From the NCBI GenBank assembly GCA_945952045.1, contig CAMFHE010000025.1, positions 1-64,000 of the forward strand: a DNA stretch of 64,000 nt. Reading direction: 5' to 3'. The position numbers and the translations under genes are program-made. A model generated the notes under the pieces. The model was not told where the DNA came from. It searched no databases and saw only the letters and a program-made list of their open reading frames with translations. Below are positions 26,971 to 35,901 of the stretch, in pieces. How positions within the stretch are numbered: the first letter of the stretch is position 1; the number at the start of each line of letters is the position of its first letter. Source of the DNA: an uncultured Rhizobium sp. (lineage in GTDB: Bacteria > Pseudomonadota > Alphaproteobacteria > Rhizobiales > Rhizobiaceae).

Positions 26971-28164
26971 ATGCAGGCACTCGACGGGAATTTAACAACT
27001 CCGAACGCGCAGGCTTTTCGGCACAGAGTAAAGACTTTCCTGGCAGAAAATCTGCCAGCCCATATTCGCGACCAGGTCAATCAAGAGCGCATGGACCTCT
27101 CGAAAGACGACCAGAGGATGTGGCATCGGATTGTGCGCGCCCATGGTCTGGCATGCCCGGCGTGGCAAAAGGAGCACGGGGGCGGTGGCCTCTCGGATAT
27201 TGAGCTTTACATTCTGGAGCGGGAATTTGCCTTAGCCGGCGCTCCGCGCCCCATGATCTACGGCGCGAACATGCTTGGGCCGGCCCTGATCGCGCACGGC
27301 ACTGCTGAGCAACAGCGCCGGTTCCTGCCTGGAATTCTGGAAGGGGATACGTTCTGGTGCCAGGGCTTCTCCGAAGCAAATGCCGGTTCCGACCTTGCGG
27401 GCATAAAATGCAGCGCGCGCCTCGTTGGCGATGAATATATCATCAACGGGCACAAGATGTGGACCAGCGAAGGCCATATCGCGGACTGGATGTTTGGAAT
27501 TTTCCGAACGGATTCATCGGGTCGCAAACAGCAGGGGATCACGTTCCTCCTCGTCGATCTGAAGACCTCTGGTATCGTCGTGCAACCTATCCAAACCTTC
27601 GACGGCACCGGCATCGAGATCAACCAGGTGTTTTTTGACGAGGTCCGGGTGCCCGCCAGCCAGCGCATCGGCGATGAAGGGGCGGGCTGGGGGATCGCTA
27701 AAAGCGTTCTCACCTCTGAACGTTTTGGCAATGCTGAAGTCTCGCGTTCTCTTGCCTCCCTCGAGCGCTTGAAACGCTTTTGCGCCGACGCCCGTGCGGA
27801 CGGGAGCCGGCTGATCGACAAAGATTCCGTCGCGCGCAGACTTGTCGAACTGGATATGGCGCTCGGCGCAGTCGAGCGGACGGAAATCCGCTTCCTTTTC
27901 CATTCGAATGGCGAGGCTGGTTCCGAAGCCGCGCTGCTTAAACTGCGGGGCACCGAGATCCAGAACGCAATACTGGCTGCTGCCGTGGATCTGATGGGTG
28001 CGAAAGCCTGCGTCGAGATTGCCGATGGCGATCCGGCACACCCGGAACATGCGCGTGCGAGCAACGCGTTCAAGGCGCACATGAACTATCGAAAAACCAT
28101 GATCTACGGGGGGTCGAGCGAAATCCAGCGCAACATCCTGGCGCGAGGAGTGCTGGAACTATGA
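26971..28164 (+). CDS. acyl-CoA dehydrogenase, large subunit type
   Basis: A 397-residue acyl-CoA dehydrogenase. It has WCQGFSEANAGSDLAGIKCSA (FAD/substrate region), GHKMWTSEGHIADWMF, and the C-terminal MIYGGSSEIQRNILA. The ATG at 26971 follows GGTGGAGGAC; a much longer open frame upstream overlaps the LysR gene and is discarded. The gene overlaps the next dehydrogenase as ATGA, and the two probably form a heteromeric enzyme, as in steroid and crotonobetaine-type systems. The expected reaction is alpha-beta desaturation of an acyl-CoA, feeding the enoyl-CoA hydratase at the end of the operon. Confidence 0.88.
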   Translation: MQALDGNLTTPNAQAFRHRVKTFLAENLPAHIRDQVNQERMDLSKDDQRMWHRIVRAHGLACPAWQKEHGGGGLSDIELYILEREFALAGAPRPMIYGANMLGPALIAHGTAEQQRRFLPGILEGDTFWCQGFSEANAGSDLAGIKCSARLVGDEYIINGHKMWTSEGHIADWMFGIFRTDSSGRKQQGITFLLVDLKTSGIVVQPIQTFDGTGIEINQVFFDEVRVPASQRIGDEGAGWGIAKSVLTSERFGNAEVSRSLASLERLKRFCADARADGSRLIDKDSVARRLVELDMALGAVERTEIRFLFHSNGEAGSEAALLKLRGTEIQNAILAAAVDLMGAKACVEIADGDPAHPEHARASNAFKAHMNYRKTMIYGGSSEIQRNILARGVLEL

Positions 28165-29267
28165 TCAGATGTTTGGGCTTGGATGAAACCGAGACTATGG
28201 TTCGAGAATCCGTCCTCACCCGGCTCGGCGATATTGGATACGCTGCCGACGGCGCAGCCCGGGTCCTCGAGGCGCTTGCCGAACTGGGTGTTCTCGCAGT
28301 GCCGCTGGCGTCGGAATTCGGGGGCATGGGCGAGGGGTTGGCAAATGCTGCGCTCGTGCTGGAGCCGCTTGGCCAGAACGCGCACGTCATTCCGTTCATT
28401 GAAACGCTGTGCATGCCCGCCGCCATTGCGGAATTTTATCCCGGGTTTGCGCCGCTGCAGGAGGCCTTGCGCTCCGCGGCTTCGGTTGCAGGTGGCGCCG
28501 TGCTGGCCTGGATGGAGCCCGATCGGGGCTGGAGCCGGTTGCCGGGTTGCGTTGTCGCAGAAAGGAATGGCCACGGTTGGCTCCTTCGAGGGCAGAAGGC
28601 CCTGGTCAGAGGCGGTGATGGTGCCGAGGCATTCCTCGTGTCGGCCGTTGCGGAAGGCCAGCCCGCGCTTTTCTGGGTCGCGGCCGATACGCAAGGGGTG
28701 CTTCGGACCCCGCTCCGGTCGGTCGATGGCCGGGGGTTGGCGGACGTGGCGTTTCGGGATGTTATCGTTCCGGCTGACAATCGCGTCGATGACGGGAATG
28801 CCACTGCGGCCATCGATTATGCGGTGGATGTGGGAACTGCCCTGTCGTTGGCGGAAGCTATGGGCCTCATGAGCCGGTCCCTGGAAATGACCGTCGCCTA
28901 TCTAAAGGCGCGGGAACAGTTCGGCGTGCCGTTATCGCAGATGCAGGCTCTGCAACATCGAATGGTCGACATGTATGCCGACATCGAATGCGCGTGGTCC
29001 CTGACACATGAAGCGTTGTGCAGCCTGTCAGTCGGCGCTTCGGTTCCGTCTCGCCAAAAGGCGGTCTCCCGCGCAAAAGCCTATGTCGGCCGAACGGGGC
29101 GCCGTGTGGCTCAGGAGGCACTCCAGATGCATGGGGCCATCGGGATGACGATGGAATATCCGCTCGGCCGGTACCTTGTCCGCTTGACCGCGATCGACCT
29201 CGATTACGGCGACGGCGATTGGCATCTCGGCCGTCTTGCCGACGATCTGCGGAGGACGGTGCTATGA
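28161..29267 (+). CDS. acyl-CoA dehydrogenase, partner subunit
   Basis: A 368-residue divergent acyl-CoA dehydrogenase. The N-terminal helical domain (GVLAVPLASEFGGMGEGLANAALVLEPLG) and the C-terminal KAREQFGVPLSQMQALQHRMVDMYADIE and QMHGAIGMTMEYPLGRYL are recognisable, while the middle FAD and substrate region is degenerate. This pattern is typical of the non-catalytic or shared subunit of heteromeric acyl-CoA dehydrogenases. ATGA overlaps with both neighbours place it within a tightly translated operon. Confidence 0.85.
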   Translation: MIRCLGLDETETMVRESVLTRLGDIGYAADGAARVLEALAELGVLAVPLASEFGGMGEGLANAALVLEPLGQNAHVIPFIETLCMPAAIAEFYPGFAPLQEALRSAASVAGGAVLAWMEPDRGWSRLPGCVVAERNGHGWLLRGQKALVRGGDGAEAFLVSAVAEGQPALFWVAADTQGVLRTPLRSVDGRGLADVAFRDVIVPADNRVDDGNATAAIDYAVDVGTALSLAEAMGLMSRSLEMTVAYLKAREQFGVPLSQMQALQHRMVDMYADIECAWSLTHEALCSLSVGASVPSRQKAVSRAKAYVGRTGRRVAQEALQMHGAIGMTMEYPLGRYLVRLTAIDLDYGDGDWHLGRLADDLRRTVL

Positions 29268-31324
29268 CCCGTGACCTTTCACCACTCTTTGCACCATCCA
29301 CCGTTGCCGTCTTCGGAGCGAGCGGCCGCGAGGGGCGGCCGGGGTTCGAGGTCATCAAGGCCTTGAAAGCCTTTGAAGACGGCCCCCAGATATACCCTGT
29401 CACACCCGGTTATGACGAAATCGCGGGTCTCACCTGCTTTTCGAACGCAACGCTGGTTCCGGCAAAAATAGATCTCGGCGTCATCGCAGGCGGCCCCGCA
29501 CGTATTGTCGAGGATGCCATGCATGCGATCTCGCTCGGTGCGCGCGCGCTGCATGTCATCGGCGATCTTGACGCCGAGGGCTGCCAGAACCTGTCGGCGA
29601 TCGCACGCGCTGCCGGAGCATGCCTGTTGGGGCCGAACTCCATCGGCTATATAGATTACGTCGGCCGCACAGCGTCCACCTGGGCAATGCCGCCGGCTGA
29701 CCACCGGCGTGCCGGAAAGATCGCGCTTATTCTTCAATCCGGCGCTCTCTTTTCCTACGCAAATTCCATCGATCCCCGGCTTTCCTTCAGCACGACCATT
29801 CATCTCGGGCGCGAAGTGGACATTGATGTCGTCGACATGATCGACCACGCCTTGTTGAATGACCAGACGCGGGTCATTGGTCTCTATCTTGAGAATCCCG
29901 GCAATGGCTGGCGGCTTGGCGACGCGCTTGCGAGGGCGGCGCAACGAGGTGTGCCGGTCGTTGTTCTGGCGCCGGGGCAGACGCGGGCGGCAGCCGAAGC
30001 GATTGCAACGCATGCCGGCCGAATGGCCGGGGCGAGGGCGCCGCTCGAAGCGATTTTTCGCCGTTACCGTGTGGTCGAATGTGTTTCGCTGGATCAGTTC
30101 TGGTGCACGCTTCACCTGTTCTCCGCAGGGATAAGAATGGACCGCGGTGTCGCCATCATCACGGATTCCGGCGCCCAGCGCGCTTTGGCTATCGACGCTG
30201 CGAGCCGATTGGGATTGCCGCTGACGCGCTTTTCCAGCGCGACCGGCGAGGCGCTTCGAGCGGTGCTTGCTCCGGAACTGGATACGGCCAATCCCGTCGA
30301 TATCTGGTCCGGTGAGAAAGACGTCGCCGGCCATGTCGCTGCCTGTCTCTCAATCGCGTTAAACGACGAAAACACGAGCGTCGGGATCGTCGTCACGGAA
30401 TTTGGTGTCCCGATGAGCGACACCTTTTCGACCCGGATAGCCGAGGGCCTGGTGCGGCTTGCCGGTGGACCGAAGCCTGTTCTTGCCGTTGGATTTTCGA
30501 CGCGACACTTCATCTCCGATCGCGTTCTGGATCTCGAGCGGGCAAATGTTCCCGTGCTCGATGGCCTGGAGACGTCCTTTGCAGCCTTGAGCCAACTTCA
30601 TCGCTACCAGACGACAAACCCCTACGGCATCCCGCGAACGATCGATGCTGCGGAGCGTAGCCTTGTCGAAGCCGCGCTCGAAACGCTCACACCTTCCGAC
30701 GAAGCTTCAACCCTCGCCCTGGTCGAAGCCGCCGGAATCCCGACGGTGGCCCACACGGTTGCTGACAGCCTCCAGGCCGCGGTCGCCGCCGCCAATGCCA
30801 TAGGCTACCCCGTCGTCCTCAAAACCGCGGAAGCGGTGGATCACAAGACCGAGGTCGCCGGTGTCGTGCTCGATATCAACGACGTTCAGGCCCTCGAACG
30901 CGCTTATGCCGACCTCCGGGCACGCATCGGTCCGCGCGTGCTGGTGGCCGCCATGGTCAAGGGGGGCGCGGAACTGGCGCTCGGCGCGCTCGTCGATGCG
31001 GTTGCGGGCCCGATGGTGATGCTGGCGGCCGGCGGCGTAAGGGCGGAATTGCTGGCCGATCGTCAATTCGCCCTGGCGCCCGTCACGGAAGACGAAGCGC
31101 TGGATATGCTGAAGTCGCTCAGGATCGCGCCAAGTCTTGAGCCGTATCGCGGGCAGGCGGGTATCGACGAAGCCGCCGTGGCGCGGGCGGTCGCCTCCGT
31201 CTCGCGCCTCATCGCGGCCTATTCCCGAACCGTCTCGTCCATCGACATCAATCCCCTCATTGCCACATCCCGCGGCGTGACGGCTGTCGATGCACTTCTC
31301 GTACTTCATCACGATAAAGCTTGA
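29264..31324 (+). CDS. NDP-forming acyl-CoA ligase
   Basis: A 686-residue fused NDP-forming acyl-CoA synthetase of the Acd/Pat superfamily. The N-terminal CoA-binding domain starts at LFAPSTVAVFGASGREGRPG. The ligase-CoA part follows, with IALILQSGALFSYA; the expected phospho-His region is in a diverged context. The C-terminal ATP-grasp domain spans about residues 470-680 (YPVVLKTAEAVDHKTEVAGVVLDINDVQALERAY and SSIDINPLIA). It activates a carboxylic acid to a CoA thioester. In this operon it takes the role that CaiC-type AMP-forming ligases or CaiB CoA transferases have in carnitine systems. It overlaps the previous gene as ATGA. Confidence 0.85.
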   Translation: MTRDLSPLFAPSTVAVFGASGREGRPGFEVIKALKAFEDGPQIYPVTPGYDEIAGLTCFSNATLVPAKIDLGVIAGGPARIVEDAMHAISLGARALHVIGDLDAEGCQNLSAIARAAGACLLGPNSIGYIDYVGRTASTWAMPPADHRRAGKIALILQSGALFSYANSIDPRLSFSTTIHLGREVDIDVVDMIDHALLNDQTRVIGLYLENPGNGWRLGDALARAAQRGVPVVVLAPGQTRAAAEAIATHAGRMAGARAPLEAIFRRYRVVECVSLDQFWCTLHLFSAGIRMDRGVAIITDSGAQRALAIDAASRLGLPLTRFSSATGEALRAVLAPELDTANPVDIWSGEKDVAGHVAACLSIALNDENTSVGIVVTEFGVPMSDTFSTRIAEGLVRLAGGPKPVLAVGFSTRHFISDRVLDLERANVPVLDGLETSFAALSQLHRYQTTNPYGIPRTIDAAERSLVEAALETLTPSDEASTLALVEAAGIPTVAHTVADSLQAAVAAANAIGYPVVLKTAEAVDHKTEVAGVVLDINDVQALERAYADLRARIGPRVLVAAMVKGGAELALGALVDAVAGPMVMLAAGGVRAELLADRQFALAPVTEDEALDMLKSLRIAPSLEPYRGQAGIDEAAVARAVASVSRLIAAYSRTVSSIDINPLIATSRGVTAVDALLVLHHDKA

Positions 31325-31338
31325 ACTGGAGAAACCGG

Positions 31339-32289
31339 ATGACCCTCAACAAGGTGACCTGCGTCGGTGGCGGCCTCATCGGCGCCGGTTGGGCGGCGCA
31401 TTTTATGCGGGCGGGCCTCGACGTCGTGGTTCACGACCAGTCGGCGGAGCGTCGGGATTTTCTCATGGCGACAATCGAAAAGGCTATGCCGACGCTTGAG
31501 AAGCTTGGGCTGGCCGATGGTGCGTCCCCGGCCCGGGTGCGGTTTACAACCGATCTGGCGGAAGCACTGGCCGACACGGGCTTCGTGCAGGAAAGCGCGA
31601 CCGAAGATGTCGATGCGAAGACTGCGCTCATTGCGCAGATCGACGCGCTGACGAGAGAAGACGTCGTCATAGCGTCGAGCTCGTCGGGCTTTCTGGCAGA
31701 GAACTTGCGCAGCCGGGCGCGGCACCCCGAACGAGTCATCATCGGACACCCGTTCAACCCGCCGTTTCTTGTTCCGCTCGTGGAAATCGCAGGCGGAGCG
31801 CTGGCGCGAAAGGCGGCCGACAGCGCGACTGCATTCTATCGATCCACAGGCTGTGAAGTCGTCGAGCTCGAACGCGAAATCGACGGCTATATCGGTAATC
31901 GCATTCAGTTTGCCGTTCTGCGCGAGGTCCTCTACCTGCTGTCGCAGGAGGTCGCGGACCTGGAAGCGATCGACCGGGCCATAGCGACTGGTCCGGCGAT
32001 CCGTTGGGCCGTTATGGGCCCGTCCTCGGTCTTCTTCCTCGGGGCACGGGATCCGTCGCTGTACGGCGAGTTCGTCGATCTGCTCGCCCACGAATTGGAA
32101 AGCGGCTACACCGCGCCACCAAGCTTTCAACCGGACAAGGCGCTGATGCGCAAATATGCCGATGAAGTCGTCAGGGGCATCGGCAGCAGGGGCCAGGCAG
32201 ATCTCATGGACTTGCGAAATGCGGGTGTTGCCGGCATTCGAAAAGCTTTGGCGCGCGCGAGGGCGGATTCCGAGAAAAGCGCGTCATGA
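31339..32289 (+). CDS. 3-hydroxyacyl-CoA dehydrogenase family, L-carnitine dehydrogenase-like
   Basis: A 316-residue NAD-dependent dehydrogenase. The Rossmann motif is GGGLIGAGWAAHFM, with Asp at the end of strand 2 (VVVHDQSA) for NAD. The catalytic His lies in IIGHPFNPPFLVPLVEIAGG. The C-terminal domain begins EIDGYIGNRIQFAVLREVLYL. The length and the PPFLVPLVE motif fit the L-carnitine/gulonate dehydrogenase branch rather than beta-oxidation enzymes. Directly overlapping it is a thioesterase gene; in rhizobia these two are sometimes fused in carnitine dehydrogenase. It would make 3-dehydrocarnitine or a related beta-keto acid for BKACE. Confidence 0.82.
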   Translation: MTLNKVTCVGGGLIGAGWAAHFMRAGLDVVVHDQSAERRDFLMATIEKAMPTLEKLGLADGASPARVRFTTDLAEALADTGFVQESATEDVDAKTALIAQIDALTREDVVIASSSSGFLAENLRSRARHPERVIIGHPFNPPFLVPLVEIAGGALARKAADSATAFYRSTGCEVVELEREIDGYIGNRIQFAVLREVLYLLSQEVADLEAIDRAIATGPAIRWAVMGPSSVFFLGARDPSLYGEFVDLLAHELESGYTAPPSFQPDKALMRKYADEVVRGIGSRGQADLMDLRNAGVAGIRKALARARADSEKSAS

Positions 32290-32741
32290 GCTGGTTCAAG
32301 ACCTGGGAGGGCGTTGTAACGCCGGATTGGCTCGACGAGCTCGATCATGTCAACTTCCTCACCTATCAGCGCATTGCCGACGAAGCGAGCATGTCGGTTT
32401 GGCGCAGCGCAAAAGGTGCGGGCGCCACGGGTCATCTGCTCGAATACGTCATAACCGAAACCTACGTCCGCTATCTGAGCGAACTTCGGCTGGGCGCGTC
32501 GGTGGAAATACACACGATACTGGCCGCCTACGATACCAAGCGCTTTCATTTGATTCACAACATCGAAAGCGGAGGCAATCTCGCCTGTACGGTCGAGACG
32601 CTGAACCTCTGTTTCGATCCGGTCACGCGGCGGGTGGCGCGTTTCCAAGACGAGACCATCGCTTGTTTCGCCGGCCTGGTGGCCGCGCCCGGCGAAGCCG
32701 CACCGCAGCTGACGATTACACGGAGATCATCGCATGCCTGA
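32286..32741 (+). CDS. hotdog-fold thioesterase, betainyl-CoA thioesterase-like
   Basis: A 151-residue single-domain hotdog thioesterase with LDELDHVNFLTYQRIADEAS, containing the Asp-His of the 4-HBT family, and ETYVRYLSELRLGASVEIHT. It resembles the C-terminal domain found fused to some carnitine dehydrogenases, which hydrolyses betainyl-CoA to glycine betaine. It overlaps the dehydrogenase as ATGA and the hydratase by 8 bases. Its substrate is inferred from this context only. Confidence 0.78.
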   Translation: MSWFKTWEGVVTPDWLDELDHVNFLTYQRIADEASMSVWRSAKGAGATGHLLEYVITETYVRYLSELRLGASVEIHTILAAYDTKRFHLIHNIESGGNLACTVETLNLCFDPVTRRVARFQDETIACFAGLVAAPGEAAPQLTITRRSSHA

Positions 32742-33549
32742 TCAATTTGTCCTTACCCGCCGGATCGGTAACGTTCTCGAGATCACGCTGAACAGGCCGC
32801 CGGTTAACGCCATCAATCGTGGGATGAGCCGTGCGATCCACGCGGCGCTCAGGATGCTCCAGGATGACGGCGACCTCAGCGTCGGGATCATCATCGGATC
32901 GGGGGAGCGCGTCTTTTCCGCCGGGTGGGACCTTAAGGATGTCGCCGCGCCGGACTTCGATCTCTCGCTCGATCAGGAGGCTGTGACGGGACACGGGGAC
33001 GGTGGCTTCGCCGGGATCACCGAATATCATGGTCTCCTCAAGCCGGTCATCGCGGCTGTCAATGGCGCGGCTATCGGGGGCGGCTTCGAGATGGCTCTGG
33101 CTTGCGACCTCATCATCGCGGCCGAGCATGCCTATTTCGAGCTGCCCGAGATGCAGCGTGGATTTCTCGCCGACAGTGGTGCGATACAGCGTCTGCCCAG
33201 GCGAGTACCATACAATGTTGCAAAGGACATGCTGTTGACCGGGCGGCGTATGCCGGTGCGTGAAGCGCTTCAATGGGGCCTTGTCGCCTCTGTTCACGAC
33301 GGCGCTGGATTGCGTCAGGCCGCGCTCGATCTCGCCACGCGCATCGGCCTGGGAGCACCGCTTGCCTTGCAGGCGATGAAGGAAGTCATGACGACAATCG
33401 AGACCATGACGACAGCCGACGCTCTCGCCGTGACGAAGCCCGGCAGAAGCGGCCTTCCCGTGTATGAGCGGATGAGCAACTCCGAGGATTTCCTGGAGGG
33501 GCCGAGAGCCTTTGTCGAAAAGCGCCCGCCGGTCTGGAAAGGGCGATAG
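32734..33549 (+). CDS. enoyl-CoA hydratase/isomerase family protein
   Basis: A 271-residue crotonase. NRPPVNAINRGMSRAI, the oxyanion-hole segments GERVFSAGWDLKD and NGAAIGGGFEMALACDLIIAAE, and FELPEMQRGFLADSGAIQRLPRR are visible. The second catalytic position in LPEMQRGF is a glutamate-region change relative to the usual PExxxG, as in CaiD-like enzymes. It is the last gene of the operon and would hydrate the enoyl-CoA made by the acyl-CoA dehydrogenases. It is convergent with the M20 hydrolase gene, with 57 bases between. Confidence 0.85.
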   Translation: MPDQFVLTRRIGNVLEITLNRPPVNAINRGMSRAIHAALRMLQDDGDLSVGIIIGSGERVFSAGWDLKDVAAPDFDLSLDQEAVTGHGDGGFAGITEYHGLLKPVIAAVNGAAIGGGFEMALACDLIIAAEHAYFELPEMQRGFLADSGAIQRLPRRVPYNVAKDMLLTGRRMPVREALQWGLVASVHDGAGLRQAALDLATRIGLGAPLALQAMKEVMTTIETMTTADALAVTKPGRSGLPVYERMSNSEDFLEGPRAFVEKRPPVWKGR

Positions 33550-33606
33550 CTCCAAACATCACGATCTGCCCAGGTCTGTCGGCCCCCCGCGGTTCGAGAG
33601 ATAGGT

Positions 33607-34746
33607 TTAGACAAGCTCCGTCCACAGGGAGACACCGATCGGCAGAAGCCGGTCGTTGAAGTCATAACCGGGATGGTGAAGCGGGCGTGTGCTGGTTGAA
33701 TCGGCGCTTCCGAGGAAGAAGTACGCTCCCGGACAGGCCTTGAGCATGTAGCCGAAGTCTTCGCTGGCCATCCATGGGGCGTCCAGTTCGATGACATTCT
33801 CGGGACCGAGGGCGTGCCGCGCGACCGATGTCAGAAATGCAGTCTGGTCGGCGTGATTGATTGTCGGATCGTAAAAGGGAACGTAGTCGATCGAGGCCCG
33901 CATCCCGAAGCTTTCGGCCTGGGATGTCACGATCAAACGTATCCGCCGCTCTACTTCCATGCGGACGTCCGGATCGAAGGAACGCACGCCCACGATCAGC
34001 TTTGCGCACGATGGAATGATATGGCTGGCAAACCCGGCATTGAAGGCGCCGACGGTCACCACGGCCGAGGCATTCGGGCTGATGTTCCGTGAGACGATCG
34101 ACTGCAATGCTGTAACGATGCTCGCCCCGCATACGATCGGATCGGCGGTTGTCTGAGGTTCTGCACCATGTCCGCCCATGCCTTCGACGGTGATGAACAC
34201 TTCATCGACTGCCGCGCATACAGCGCCGGGGCGGGTTGCAAACCGTCCGAACGGGTGATGCGGCGCGTTGTGCATGCCAAAGACAGCATCACTTGGAAAG
34301 CGGTCGAACAGACCCTCTTCGACCATCATGCGAGCTCCGCCGAAGTTCTCCTCGGCGGGCTGAAAGATCAGGTGCACGGTGCCATCGATATTGCCTCGTT
34401 CGGCTATCAGGCGGGCCGCGCCGAGAAGCATTGCCGTATGGCCGTCATGGCCGCAGGCATGCATGACGCCCGGCGTCGTACTCCGGTGCGCCACGCTGGT
34501 TTCCTCGTTGATCGGCAGCGCATCGATATCCGCGCGCAATGCAATCGCGCGCCGGCTCGTTCCTTTGCTAAGCGTGCCGACGACACCGGTTCTCGCAAGT
34601 CCTCGATGGACTTGGAAGCCAAGCTTCTCAAGCTCCCTGGAGATCAGGTCCGAGGTCCTGATCTCCTCTAGGCCAAGCTCCGGGTGAGCGTGAAGCTCAC
34701 GTCGAATCGCCACCAGGTCATCCGCGTGAGAACCGAGATCGATCAT
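33607..34746 (-). CDS. M20 family amidohydrolase (hippurate hydrolase-like)
   Basis: A 379-residue M20D metallo-amidohydrolase. It has MHACGHDGHTAMLLGAARL, FQPAEENFGGARMMVEEGLF and GGHGAEPQTTADPI, with metal ligands Cys-Gly-His, Glu-Glu and the later HH. The family removes acyl groups from N-acyl amino acids in the cytoplasm. There is no signal peptide. It follows the binding-protein gene by 51 bases on the same strand, so it very likely processes the imported compound. A shared dyad lies upstream of this two-gene unit. Confidence 0.9.
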   Translation of the reverse strand: MIDLGSHADDLVAIRRELHAHPELGLEEIRTSDLISRELEKLGFQVHRGLARTGVVGTLSKGTSRRAIALRADIDALPINEETSVAHRSTTPGVMHACGHDGHTAMLLGAARLIAERGNIDGTVHLIFQPAEENFGGARMMVEEGLFDRFPSDAVFGMHNAPHHPFGRFATRPGAVCAAVDEVFITVEGMGGHGAEPQTTADPIVCGASIVTALQSIVSRNISPNASAVVTVGAFNAGFASHIIPSCAKLIVGVRSFDPDVRMEVERRIRLIVTSQAESFGMRASIDYVPFYDPTINHADQTAFLTSVARHALGPENVIELDAPWMASEDFGYMLKACPGAYFFLGSADSTSTRPLHHPGYDFNDRLLPIGVSLWTELV

Positions 34747-34797
34747 AGCATAATCCGTCCAGCTTTGTTTATGAGTTCACTAAGGCGCTCTCAGCGG

Positions 34798-35571
34798 CTA
34801 GTCTTTATAGATACTGAAAGAAAAGTACTTCTTGGTGATCTTGTCATAGGTGCCGTCCGCACGAATGGCCTTAATCCCCTCGTTGATCTTCGCCTTGAGA
34901 TCGGAATCTTCCTTTCGCATGCCCACACCGACGCCGGGACCATAGATCGCCGTATCCGGCGTCACTTCGCCTTTCAGATCGCAGCACGCGCCCGGGCCAG
35001 TCTTGAGAAACACATCAAGCCCGATCCGGTCCGACAGAACCGCATCGATGCGGCCGGCGCCAAGGTCTTGCAACGCCTCGTCGACGGTCTGGTATTCCTT
35101 GATTTCGGCTGCCTGCGTGAAATGCTTTTTGGCAAACTCGGAGTGTGTGGTTGCGGAGGGCACCCCGACGATCTTGTCCTTCATGTCGTCGGGCGTCACG
35201 CCGAACGTCTGGTCCTTCACACCGGCGATGCCGATCGGCGAGTCGTAGTACTTGTCCGAAAAGTCGATGATCTTTCGGCGTTGTTCGGTGATGGACATCG
35301 AGCTGACGATCATGTCGATCTTTTTTGCCTGCAGCGCGGGAATGATGCCATCCCACGTCACGGGCGTAATCGTGCAGTCCAGCTTTTCGTGGTTGCAGAC
35401 CGCCTTGATGAAATCGATTTCCCAGCCTGAGAACGTGCCACCCGCATCAGGTGCAAAAAAGGGAGGGAAGGGTTCCGCCGCGACACCCACCTTGTAGTTC
35501 TGGCCATATGCAAGGCCGGAGGTAGCGAGCGTGACCAGCGCGGCGGCGATGAGCGTGCCTAGATTCTTCAT
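34798..35571 (-). CDS. polar amino-acid ABC transporter binding protein
   Basis: A 257-residue SBP_bac_3 protein of the HisJ/ArgT/NocT branch with a Sec signal peptide (ending LAYGQ). It shows FAPDAGGTFSGWEIDFIKAVC, DMIVSSMSITEQRRKIIDFSDKYYDSPIG and the C-terminal DGTYDKITKKYFSFSIYKD. A cysteine pair (CCDLKG) sits at the second lobe. The ATG follows GGGGAAT. The matching permeases and ATPase lie 1.6 kb upstream at 37197-39580, beyond a decayed stretch. Both units carry the same dyad at the same distance, so I treat them as one split transporter. Confidence 0.9.
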   Translation of the reverse strand: MKNLGTLIAAALVTLATSGLAYGQNYKVGVAAEPFPPFFAPDAGGTFSGWEIDFIKAVCNHEKLDCTITPVTWDGIIPALQAKKIDMIVSSMSITEQRRKIIDFSDKYYDSPIGIAGVKDQTFGVTPDDMKDKIVGVPSATTHSEFAKKHFTQAAEIKEYQTVDEALQDLGAGRIDAVLSDRIGLDVFLKTGPGACCDLKGEVTPDTAIYGPGVGVGMRKEDSDLKAKINEGIKAIRADGTYDKITKKYFSFSIYKD

Positions 35572-35632
35572 TCAGATTCCCCAGTTGTTTTTGGAACGAC
35601 GCGTCATCGTTTCTGATTGCGCACCGGCTTTC

Positions 35633-35652
35633 CATCCTCCCTGAGGAGGAGA
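35633..35652 (-). promoter_or_regulatory. shared dyad, copy A
   Basis: On the plus strand CATCCTCC CTGA GGAGGAGA. Read toward the binding-protein gene it ends GGAGGATGG, identical to copies B and C. Its near edge is 62 bases from the start codon at 35571. The upstream half is less conserved (6 of 8). Confidence 0.65.
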
Positions 35653-35713
35653 TGAATCGAAGAGGAAAACAGCCTGTTTCTTTCCCGATAATGATTGGGG
35701 GGCGAGGGTTTGC

Positions 35714-35901
35714 ATGATGCATCCGGTTGAAGGGATCGACCACATTGTGTTGCTGGCGTCGTCGCTCGACGGGGCCACGGAACGCTTTCGCAGGCTGCGG
35801 TTCACGCTCTCGTCGAGGGGACCGCACGGTGCGCACACGGGTACGACCAACGACACGATCGTGTTTGAAAAAGATATCTCGACCTGCTGGAGACGTCATA
35901 A
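35714..35901 (+). pseudogene. N-terminal remnant of a VOC/glyoxalase-like protein
   Basis: The frame starts MMHPVEGIDHIVLLASSLDGATERFRRLRFTLSSRGPHG and continues to DTIVFEKD, the first half of a glyoxalase-like (VOC) domain. After FEKD the frame slips; one added base would give YLDLLETS followed by a stop at 35899-35901. The second half of the domain and the metal-binding C-terminal strand are absent. With the ribosome-binding-site-like GCGAGGG upstream it was once a real gene. It lies between the two halves of the split transporter. Confidence 0.65.
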
